6,815 nt of DNA, from contig CAKVBV010000090.1 in assembly GCA_934725535.1 (NCBI GenBank), positions 1 through 6,815 on the forward strand. Reading direction: 5' to 3'. This DNA is from an uncultured Bacteroidales bacterium (lineage in GTDB: Bacteria > Bacteroidota > Bacteroidia > Bacteroidales > Paludibacteraceae). The position numbers and the translations under genes are program-made. Below, piece by piece: positions 1 through 6,133 of this stretch. Each line of letters starts with the position of its first letter. The stretch's first letter is position 1. The notes beneath the pieces were generated by a model. That model worked only from the letters and a program-made list of their open reading frames with translations, searched no databases and was not told where the DNA came from.

Positions 1-539
1 CATCTGTATATGACGAGTTGGGCTTGGTTGAGAAAGAATATATCGTAATGACAATGCACCGTCCTGCCAACGTGGACGAAGAGACACACCTCAAAGCCCT
101 AATGGAACAGATAATCAACAACGTACACGGCTTACCAATCTTGTTTCCGATACACCCGCGGACAGCAAAAGTATTCTATAACCTATGGGGTGACGAGAGC
201 AAACTACGAGATATATTCCCAAATCTGCATATTGTAGAACCAATGGGTTATTTGGAGTTCAACTATTTGGTAGAGCGTGCCAAAGCGGTAGTCACAGACT
301 CCGGTGGCATTACAGAGGAGACAACCGTTATGGGCGTTCCCTGTATCACGTTGCGCGACAACACAGAACGTCCCGAGACCTGCACCATTGGTACCAACGA
401 ACTGATAGGCACCAACCCGGATGCCGTTAAACCCGCATTGGATAAGTTGTTTGCCGGTGAATGGAAACACGGGCATATCCCTCCATTGTGGGACGGACAT
501 ACAGCAGAACGAATAGTAAAGATTCTATGTATTTTGTAA
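1..539 (+). CDS. wecB: UDP-N-acetylglucosamine 2-epimerase (non-hydrolysing), C-terminal part
   Basis: Cytosolic enzyme interconverting UDP-GlcNAc and UDP-ManNAc, the precursor step for ManNAc-containing capsules, O-antigens or teichoic-type polymers. The frame is open to the left edge (first full codon at 3), so the gene starts outside the window; about 178 residues remain of a family usually near 370-390. Visible signatures are the active-site histidine in TMHRPANVD (His codon 57-59; the E. coli enzyme has GHRREN here), FPIHPRT (about 144-164), the nucleotide-binding DSGGITEE (297-320) and LRDNTERPE (351-377). The order and spacing match the C-terminal Rossmann half of WecB/MnaA. The TTG at 18 is not taken as the start because homology continues upstream. 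It ends TAA at 537-539, converging on the Wzi gene 31 bp away. It is visibly more A+T-rich than the rest of the window. The identification is secure; which polymer it serves is not visible. Confidence 0.95.
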   Translation, partial: SVYDELGLVEKEYIVMTMHRPANVDEETHLKALMEQIINNVHGLPILFPIHPRTAKVFYNLWGDESKLRDIFPNLHIVEPMGYLEFNYLVERAKAVVTDSGGITEETTVMGVPCITLRDNTERPETCTIGTNELIGTNPDAVKPALDKLFAGEWKHGHIPPLWDGHTAERIVKILCIL

Positions 540-554
540 TTTTCCTGCCCCTGC

Positions 555-574
555 CTAATAGCACTACATATTAG
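555..574. terminator. possible small hairpin between convergent genes
   Basis: CTAATA (555-560) and TATTAG (569-574) form a perfect 6-bp inverted repeat around an 8-base loop. It lies between the wecB stop and the Wzi stop, and the right arm contains the Wzi stop codon. The stem is A+T-rich and has no clear T tract on either side, so a role as a bidirectional terminator is only a guess from its position between two convergent genes. Confidence 0.2.
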
Positions 575-2406
575 AAACCGAATGAAAAACTGATTGAGGT
601 GGTGAAGTTGCGACCTTGGAAGTAGAGGGGGCAGAACTTATTCAGGTAATAAGAAGAGTTGGATTGCGGGTCGGGAGATGTGGGGTCTATGCCGCCGAGG
701 TCCTCACTGGCAATGGCATCCGTTTTGATGTTGTCGAAGGCGCGGGCGTGATTGTAGCCCATGGTGAGGGTGAGGTACATGTTAGGGTGCACTTCGTAGA
801 TACCATCGAAACGCACTTCGTCGTTGCGGTAAATACATTTGTCAAACGGCTTCTGCGCAATGGTTTGCGATATGCCGCCGTCCTTGCCGCCACCACGAAG
901 ATAAGCATAAGAATTGAACTTCATATCGTTGGTGTAACTCAAGCGCAACAACATGCCGCGGATAGGGCGGTAGGACAACTCGGTGTAGACAGACTGTGCG
1001 TTATCCCCCATGTAGTGTCCCATGTTGTATCCGTTGGAAGTCCACGTAGTGACCGCCACGGAGTGCGTGTAACATGCTATGTATGAGCGCATAAACTCGG
1101 CTTTGAGACTCAATCCTTTTACCGGCCATCCGCCCCAGTTAAAGCCAACCAAGTACGAAACAGGGTTGTTCTCGGGGTTGGATTTCTTCAAACGAGAGAA
1201 CTTGAATTCGTCCAAATAGAATGAACTATACAGATGCAAATGCTCGACAGGGCGCACAGATATAGAGGCGAAAGCCTGTGAGTTCTGGTTCTCGGTGCGA
1301 AGCCCTTTGGTGAGCAAGTGGTCGAGCGACTTGTAGAATGCAATGGGTATGAAATACGCTGCCTGCACGTTGCGTTCGGCATAGACGATGGAGTTACCAA
1401 ACGAGAACGAGAGTTGGCGTATGGGTGTGAAAGTGAACATGTTAGCCGCCATGAACTTATTGGCAGGGCGATGGTGCCGCGTTTGCGTACCTTGCGTATT
1501 GTCCTCCATATAATAATAGGTGGAATCGAGCACATTCGACACCAGCCACGCATGGAAATAGTCGAACCGGAACCAAGGACACGGCGTGAGTTGCAATGTG
1601 AGCATAGGGACTGCGGGATTGCGTCCCGACAAGATGTTGGAGGCATGGTAGGTCTCGCCCCAACGAATGTTCTCGCGTTGCAGACCGATACTGCCCCACC
1701 ATGAGTAGAGACTGATACCGCCTTTGGAATCGGAGAAGTCGCCTCCGTAATCGGCTTCCTTGTATTGCACCCCAGGTATGTTGTTGAGTGCGGGAATCTG
1801 TTGCGAAGCCCCATAATGGATACGCGCACCATACATTCGGTCGCCCTCGGTGGGATAATAGGTCTTGCTGAGCCAGTTGCCACTCCATGAGTTGTCGCGC
1901 AGCGAACCCCACACACTGACGTGTCGTGCGATGTCCATCTGCAGTTCCGCCCCCCACCATCGTTGGAGTATGGCTCCCTTTTTGCTCGCCATGATGTCGG
2001 CACCAAGTATGGGACGGATGCGCATCTTGAAGAGGTTGTTGCGGGTGCGATAGGAGAACTGAGGGTCCGCCAACGAGAGGGAGAACGTGGAGTGGTCGGT
2101 ATATTGTACGAAGTTGTTGACCATGGTATCACGCTCCAAAGCAAACTCGTTGAGATAGAATGCGAGGTCGGCGCGCTGGCGTTTGTTGAGGAGTGAGTCG
2201 GCGTTTTGTGCCGCTACCAACATATTTGCCACCTGTTTGCGCGTGTATGGGCGCACCGATGTCTGCACCGTGATGACGCCATCGGTAATGAGTTCGTCGA
2301 GGTAGTCGTAAATCTGCGAATAAGTAAGCGGTACGGGTATGTTCTGTGCTTTCGCAGTCAGGCAAAAGCAGGATAAGGCTATGATATACAGAAAGATACG
2401 TTTCAT
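571..2406 (-). CDS. Wzi-family capsule assembly outer-membrane protein
   Basis: The 611-residue protein begins with a signal peptide: KR, a hydrophobic core at residues 4-18, and an AKA-Q cleavage site after residue 20. Residues 26-90 form a helical region (QIYDYLDELITDG, then RPYTRKQVANML) found in Bacteroidota Wzi homologues but absent from E. coli Wzi, which is shorter at about 480 residues. From about 105 to the end come alternating aromatic beta strands typical of an outer-membrane barrel. The chain ends in TSISFSFGF with a terminal Phe, the usual BAM recognition signal. The segments LSGRNPAVPMLTLQLTP (259-275) and FIPIAFYKSLDHLL (352-365) resemble conserved Wzi parts. E. coli Wzi is a surface lectin-like barrel that anchors group 1 capsule; Bacteroidota members are largely uncharacterised. 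The start ATG lies 9 bp after the sugar transferase stop, so the two are almost surely co-transcribed. Family assignment is good; the exact glycan and role are inferred. Confidence 0.88.
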   Translation of the reverse strand: MKRIFLYIIALSCFCLTAKAQNIPVPLTYSQIYDYLDELITDGVITVQTSVRPYTRKQVANMLVAAQNADSLLNKRQRADLAFYLNEFALERDTMVNNFVQYTDHSTFSLSLADPQFSYRTRNNLFKMRIRPILGADIMASKKGAILQRWWGAELQMDIARHVSVWGSLRDNSWSGNWLSKTYYPTEGDRMYGARIHYGASQQIPALNNIPGVQYKEADYGGDFSDSKGGISLYSWWGSIGLQRENIRWGETYHASNILSGRNPAVPMLTLQLTPCPWFRFDYFHAWLVSNVLDSTYYYMEDNTQGTQTRHHRPANKFMAANMFTFTPIRQLSFSFGNSIVYAERNVQAAYFIPIAFYKSLDHLLTKGLRTENQNSQAFASISVRPVEHLHLYSSFYLDEFKFSRLKKSNPENNPVSYLVGFNWGGWPVKGLSLKAEFMRSYIACYTHSVAVTTWTSNGYNMGHYMGDNAQSVYTELSYRPIRGMLLRLSYTNDMKFNSYAYLRGGGKDGGISQTIAQKPFDKCIYRNDEVRFDGIYEVHPNMYLTLTMGYNHARAFDNIKTDAIASEDLGGIDPTSPDPQSNSSYYLNKFCPLYFQGRNFTTSISFSFGF

Positions 2407-2415
2407 AATCGTTGG

Positions 2416-3942
2416 TTAGTGGCTACGGGCACGTTTGAAGATGATGGTGTAGCAGATTCGCCAAAAGTAGATGAAGTCGGTGAGGAATGTTCCGCGCTGT
2501 TCGCACATCGTGAGATAGCGCATTTCGGATGCCTGTATCTCGTCCAGCGTCTTGGGCATGTCGGCATAGAACGGGGGCAGCAGACCGGGTTTGTGGTGCG
2601 TGCGCTTTTCTTGCAGTTCGGGGCTGTAGAGCGAGAAATACTGTTTGGATATGGGGCGGACCCCTACGAGTTTCATGTCGCCTTTGATGAGGTTGATGAG
2701 CATGGGGAGTTCGTCAATCCAGTACTTGCGCATGAAACGCCCAAGGGTGGTGACGCGTATGTCGTGGTTGAACTTGCCGCCCTCCTGCAGCGAGTACCGC
2801 TCATATATATAGGATTGCAAGAACTCGGAATAGGGGTGCATGGTGCGGAACTTATAGACGCGGAACATCTTGCCGTCCTTCCCTACCCGATTGAGTTTCA
2901 CGAAGATACCGTATAGTCGTCGCTCGGTGATTTCAGGGCGGAACTTACGTCGTGCGACTATATAATTAAGGTCTGCTATCTTGCGTTCCGCAATGATGTC
3001 ATAGCCGCAATAGCAGAGTCGCCCGAGTACCTCCGCCTTGGAGAGAACGCGGTCTTTGCCTTCGGTGATGTCGAAGTACAGGCGCGAGGTCATAAAGAGT
3101 TTGGGCAGGACACGCTTGTAGAGGAAGAACGCCGTGTAATAGAGCCAGTTGATGACAGGCGGGAAACGCCTCAGGATATTGCGTTTGGTGGTTGACTGCG
3201 GCTCGTAGCAACATACCCACAGTCCGTCGTCCGGCAGTTTGTCGTTGACCGTGACGAAGAGTTTGTTCACCCCCCGAATCTGGTTGAGGGGCATGAAATT
3301 GATTAGGGTGTCGAAGCGATAGTTTCGCAGTTTCTGTACGTTATAGAGTTCCGAGGTTCGCAGGGTGAATGTGTTGGAACTGTACAAGTCCGTGTACTGC
3401 TCAAGGAATGTGATGGCAGCCGGCGGCGCGAACTCCAACATACTGTCACGCAATGCGTTACGGTCGGCGTCGGACAGATAGACAGGAGGTGCGAGCACCT
3501 GTTGGGGCGTGCGTTCGGGGGCTTCGACAGGGGTGTCGTCAGCGTCCAAGGCGTATCGGTAGGCGTGCTTGATAATCAAGCAGAAGACCGACACTGCCAT
3601 CATTACAAGCCATATCGTGAGCAGCACCCAGATAGAGAAATTCTTGCCTGAACGCAACCACATATAGCCGTACATGAGGGCAAACGTGAAGACGGCGGAC
3701 GCCAAGAGACGGCGGAGGTCTTTGCCCATCTTCATGTACTTGACGGGGATGTAACGGTGGCACAAGTAGCTCGATATGAGCCACACCGCCGAGAAGATGA
3801 GGGTGAAGACGTAGTACTTCTGAAACGGCACCTGCGTGGATAGCGGGAACCACCAAAGGACGACTATCACACTGATAAGCAGTGCAATAGCGTCCAAGAT
3901 GATGTACTTCCAATACGGGTGGTAAAACAAGCGTCGTTTCAT
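2416..3942 (-). CDS. polytopic sugar-1-phosphate transferase (initiating glycosyltransferase-like)
   Basis: The 508-residue inner-membrane protein should transfer a sugar phosphate from a UDP-sugar to a polyprenyl phosphate, starting a surface glycan. Four hydrophobic segments (about 12-32, 42-60, 78-96, 104-125) resemble the N-terminal membrane part of WcaJ/WbaP. Residues 340-508 are the bacterial sugar transferase domain: RVGKDGKMF (352-360), RVYKFRTM (361-368), the catalytic Asp-Glu pair in IDELPML (D410-E411) and GDMKLVGVRP (421-430). Oddities: the usual reentrant membrane helix just before RVGxxG is missing; VGPRP is VGVRP; and the normal KPGITGWAQV signature is KPGLLPPFYAD (451-461). 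Residues 205-333 (INFMPLNQIRGVNKLF, KLPDDGLWVCCYEP, VLSKAEVLGRLCYCGYDI) look like a degenerate Rossmann or methyltransferase-type fold; that is my inference. A hydrophobic stretch at 263-283 could substitute for the missing helix. It sits 21 bp after the OmpH-like gene and 9 bp before the Wzi gene. The leader before the ATG is pyrimidine-rich with no Shine-Dalgarno. Confidence 0.87.
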   Translation of the reverse strand: MKRRLFYHPYWKYIILDAIALLISVIVVLWWFPLSTQVPFQKYYVFTLIFSAVWLISSYLCHRYIPVKYMKMGKDLRRLLASAVFTFALMYGYMWLRSGKNFSIWVLLTIWLVMMAVSVFCLIIKHAYRYALDADDTPVEAPERTPQQVLAPPVYLSDADRNALRDSMLEFAPPAAITFLEQYTDLYSSNTFTLRTSELYNVQKLRNYRFDTLINFMPLNQIRGVNKLFVTVNDKLPDDGLWVCCYEPQSTTKRNILRRFPPVINWLYYTAFFLYKRVLPKLFMTSRLYFDITEGKDRVLSKAEVLGRLCYCGYDIIAERKIADLNYIVARRKFRPEITERRLYGIFVKLNRVGKDGKMFRVYKFRTMHPYSEFLQSYIYERYSLQEGGKFNHDIRVTTLGRFMRKYWIDELPMLINLIKGDMKLVGVRPISKQYFSLYSPELQEKRTHHKPGLLPPFYADMPKTLDEIQASEMRYLTMCEQRGTFLTDFIYFWRICYTIIFKRARSH

Positions 3943-3963
3943 AGGGAGGAGAAGGAGACTCTT

Positions 3964-4557
3964 CTACTTCTTATACCGCTTGTTGAGCCCAGCCACTACC
4001 TCGTCTGTGATGTCGTATTGGTCAGCCGCCATGAGGACATTGTCCTTGGCAGTGTTGCTAAGAATGATTTGGTAGCGACCGTCGGCATTGTAGGTCTGCA
4101 AGAATAGGGTGAGGGTGTCCGCGAGTTGCTTGTTAAGTGTCTGATTCTCAAGCATGATGTCCTCGGTGAGTTTCGCCTCGAGGTCCTGCAGGTCCTGCTG
4201 CTTCTTGATGAGGCGTTGCTGCTCTTTCTCTGCCCGTTCGCGACTGAGGAAGGCGTTGTTGTCCAGTTTGCGCTGGAAATCCGCCATCTCGTTCTGCAAG
4301 GAACGCGCCTTGGTGTTGAGTTTGAGACGTGCGTCCTCCTGCTTCTGCATGAGTCGCTCGCTGGCATCCTGCGCGAAGGTGTAGTTGGTGAGCAGGCTGT
4401 CCACGTTGAGGTAGGCGATAGGCAGTGCCTCGCCCTGCGCGATGGCTGCGGAAGGCTCCGCGGTGCCCTTGGCAGGCTTGTTGGAGAAGAAAATTGCAAA
4501 CAACGCCACCACAGCGGCAACCAAAACTACGTCAACGACGATTTGAATTTTGTTCAT
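3964..4557 (-). CDS. OmpH/Skp-family periplasmic chaperone-like protein
   Basis: This 197-residue protein has a hydrophobic signal or anchor at residues 5-24 and then a short low-complexity linker (25-45). IAYLNVDSLLTNY (47-59) matches the beta strand and helix entry of OmpH/Skp proteins (usual form IAYVNVDSLL). A long charged coiled coil follows (about 62-150, rich in Gln, Lys, Glu and Arg), forming the two helical tentacles. The chain returns to a small beta core with YQIILSNTAKDNVLMA (162-177). Skp trimers hold unfolded outer-membrane proteins in the periplasm. No convincing signal peptidase I site is visible after the hydrophobic segment, so the protein may stay anchored in the inner membrane. 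It stops with TAG 21 bp before the sugar transferase start, so it is probably the first gene of a three-gene unit ending in the Wzi barrel, a plausible client. Bacteroidota often carry several OmpH paralogues, and this one may be specialised. Confidence 0.87.
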   Translation of the reverse strand: MNKIQIVVDVVLVAAVVALFAIFFSNKPAKGTAEPSAAIAQGEALPIAYLNVDSLLTNYTFAQDASERLMQKQEDARLKLNTKARSLQNEMADFQRKLDNNAFLSRERAEKEQQRLIKKQQDLQDLEAKLTEDIMLENQTLNKQLADTLTLFLQTYNADGRYQIILSNTAKDNVLMAADQYDITDEVVAGLNKRYKK

Positions 4558-4577
4558 AGATATACTTGTTTTTTTGT

Positions 4578-4609
4578 ACCAATAATTTCTCGGTTTCGCA
4601 CCAATAATT
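4578..4609 (-). repeat. 10-bp direct repeat spaced 22 bp, in the OmpH-gene leader
   Basis: ACCAATAATT occurs at 4578-4587 and again at 4600-4609 (on the coding strand AATTATTGGT). The start-to-start distance is 22 bp, about two helical turns. The flanks are loosely similar as well (TTTGT and TTCGC in front). The pair lies 20-52 bp before the OmpH-like start codon. Spacing and position would suit a dimeric regulator binding site or a promoter-linked element, but no TAnnTTTG box was found on this strand here, so its function is unknown. Confidence 0.5.
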
Positions 4610-4624
4610 CTTAACTATTCGTGC

Positions 4625-4702
4625 CGTGTCGGCAAGGGATGCGTGGGTTATACCTTGCTTATGGGTTGCTTATCCCTTGCGCATCCCTTGCTATTTGACA
4701 CG
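4625..4702. repeat. 78-bp imperfect palindrome in the intergenic region
   Basis: The outer arms CGTGTC (4625-4630) and GACACG (4697-4702) pair perfectly. After a 1-versus-5 base bulge, GCAAGGGATGCG (4632-4643) pairs perfectly with CGCATCCCTTGC (4680-4691). Inside the 36-base loop GGGTTA (4645-4650) can pair with TTATCCC bases at 4671-4676 with one mismatch, and ACC (4652-4654) with GGT (4664-4666). The result is one long, interrupted hairpin. It lies after the DUF1015 stop and before the OmpH-like gene. On the coding strand no T tract follows, so it is not a standard intrinsic terminator. It could be an RNA-stabilising or processing hairpin, a REP-like dispersed element or a regulator site. 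Confidence 0.7.
4644..4687. repeat. 11-bp tandem repeat, about four copies
   Basis: On the + strand the units are TGGGTTATACC (4644-4654, degenerate, 8 of 11 match), TTGCTTATGGG (4655-4665), TTGCTTATCCC (4666-4676) and TTGCGCATCCC (4677-4687), followed by a partial TTGC (4688-4691). The period is about one helical turn. The array forms the loop and right arm of the larger palindrome, so the two structures are interlocked. No function is recognised. Confidence 0.6.
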
Positions 4703-4763
4703 ATTTTATCTTTGTTTACACTTAATGCGCTTTGGGGGCGCACCAAGTGGGAGTTGCCATGAG

Positions 4764-6008
4764 TTATACCAGTTCGTGGATGACCAGTCCCGAACGGAGT
4801 TTCGGTTCAAACCAAGTCGCCTTAGGAGGCATGATGTTGCCCGTGTCAGCAATGTTGATGATTTGCTGCATGGTGACGGGATAGAGCGCCAAAGCCATCT
4901 TCATTTCGCCCGAATCCACACGGCGTTTGAGTTCGCCCAGACCGCGGATACCGCCTACGAAGTCGATACGCTTGTCGGAACGCAAGTCCTTGATACCCAG
5001 CAGTTTGTCGAGAATAAGACGCGACGAGATGGATACATCCAGCACGCCGATGGGGTCTTGGTCATTGTAGCGGCCCTCGCGGGTGGTGAGTTTGTACCAA
5101 TGCCCTTCGAGATAGAGCGAGAAGATGTGCAGTGCCTCAGGGCGATACTCCTCGGTGCCCTTGTCCTCGACGATGAAATCCTCCTCAAGCGCTTTGAGGA
5201 ACTGCTCGGGCGTCATGCCGTTGAGGTCGCGCACTACGCGGTTGTAGTCCATGACAAAGAGTTGGTTCTCGGGGAAGCAGACGGCGAGGAAATAGTTGTA
5301 CTCCTCGTTGCCGGTGTGGTGCGGGTTCTGCAGTTTCTTCTCGTTGCCCACGAGTGCAGCGGCTGCGCTACGGTGGTGACCATCAGCGATATACATGGCA
5401 GGTATCTCAGCCATAATCTCGGTAATGCGCTTGATAGTAGCGGGGTCTTTGATGACCCAGAATTTGTGTCCGAAACCGTCGAGGTCGGATACAAAGTCGT
5501 ACTCGGGCTTCTCGGCAGTGACCGACGCGATGATGGCGTCAAGGTCGTCGCGATGAGGGTATGCAAAGAAGACAGGCTCGATGTTGGCATTGTTCACGCG
5601 CACGTGTTTCATACGGTCTTCCTCCTTGTCGCGGCGGGTGAGTTCGTGCTTCTTGATGCGGCCTTCCATATAGTCCTCCACCCATGCGCCCAGCACGAGT
5701 CCGTATTGGGTACGGCCGTTCATAGTCTGCGCATATACATAATAGTACTCCTCGGGGTCCTGCACCAGCCAACCGTTCTTGCGGAAGAGGTCGAAATGCT
5801 CGCGTGCCGACGCATAGACGCGCTCATCGTGCTCGTCGGTACCAACGGGGAAGTTGATTTCGGGCTTGATGATGTGGTAGAGGGACATCTCATTGCCCTC
5901 TGCCTCACGGCGAGCCTCATCGGAGTTCAACACGTCGTAAGGACGACTGCTGACCTGCTTAACCAGGTCACGGGGTGGACGAATGCCACGGAAAGGTTTT
6001 ACTTTCAT
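4764..6008 (-). CDS. DUF1015 family protein
   Basis: The 414-residue soluble protein starts MKVKPFRGIRPP, the usual opening of the family, and its length is normal for DUF1015 (about 410-420). This fixes the start at 6008: the frame stays open upstream to 6383, but that part overlaps the bactofilin gene out of frame and has no family similarity. Family landmarks are SRPYDVL (21-27), KKHELTRRDKEEDR (119-132), YIADGHHRSAAA (206-217), GGIRGLGEL (352-360) and MPPKATWFEPKLRSGL (393-408). ADGHHR resembles the nucleotide-binding motif of ParB/sulfiredoxin-fold proteins, some of which are free-serine kinases. In many Bacteroidota, to my knowledge, this gene sits beside serC and serA, suggesting a role in serine metabolism; here neither is next to it. 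The biochemical function is unproven. No promoter box was seen in the 125 bp before it, so read-through from the bactofilin gene is possible. Confidence 0.93.
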   Translation of the reverse strand: MKVKPFRGIRPPRDLVKQVSSRPYDVLNSDEARREAEGNEMSLYHIIKPEINFPVGTDEHDERVYASAREHFDLFRKNGWLVQDPEEYYYVYAQTMNGRTQYGLVLGAWVEDYMEGRIKKHELTRRDKEEDRMKHVRVNNANIEPVFFAYPHRDDLDAIIASVTAEKPEYDFVSDLDGFGHKFWVIKDPATIKRITEIMAEIPAMYIADGHHRSAAAALVGNEKKLQNPHHTGNEEYNYFLAVCFPENQLFVMDYNRVVRDLNGMTPEQFLKALEEDFIVEDKGTEEYRPEALHIFSLYLEGHWYKLTTREGRYNDQDPIGVLDVSISSRLILDKLLGIKDLRSDKRIDFVGGIRGLGELKRRVDSGEMKMALALYPVTMQQIINIADTGNIMPPKATWFEPKLRSGLVIHELV

Positions 6009-6133
6009 AATGTTGTTTATTAGTATTAGATTGATTTCGTTCTGTTTACGCTCCGCCCATTCCCCTGAAAGCCACAGCATACATCGCCCGTAGGCAGGAC
6101 GTTGTGCAGTTTTTGGGGCGGGCTGTACTCTCT

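Noticed and set aside
1188..2144. 318-codon - strand frame inside the Wzi gene
   Set aside because: Overlaps Wzi on the same strand in another frame, is rich in Ser/Thr/Arg/Pro as shadow frames are, and matches no family.
4625..4702. Palindrome as the intrinsic terminator of DUF1015
   Set aside because: In the direction of transcription the stem is followed by mixed sequence, not a T tract, and the apical loop is long.
4625..4702. Palindrome as a small transposon (MITE) with target duplication
   Set aside because: The flanking bases (TTCGTGC on the left, ATTTTAT on the right) show no direct duplication.
4707..4714. TATCTTTG on the + strand, resembling a Bacteroidota -7 box for an antisense transcript
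   Set aside because: There is no TTG at 19-21 bp upstream (the nearest is at 16 bp) and no + strand gene follows; an antisense RNA cannot be supported from sequence alone.
4626..6023. Long + strand open frame (465 codons) opposite DUF1015
   Set aside because: It is the mirror of a well-recognised conserved gene, runs through the palindrome, and its translation has no recognisable family features; it is a shadow of the biased codons in DUF1015.
6053..6121. CCGCCC (6053-6058) and GGGCGG (6116-6121) as a hairpin between bactofilin and DUF1015
   Set aside because: Only 6 bp separated by 57 bases in a locally G+C-rich stretch; easily due to chance.
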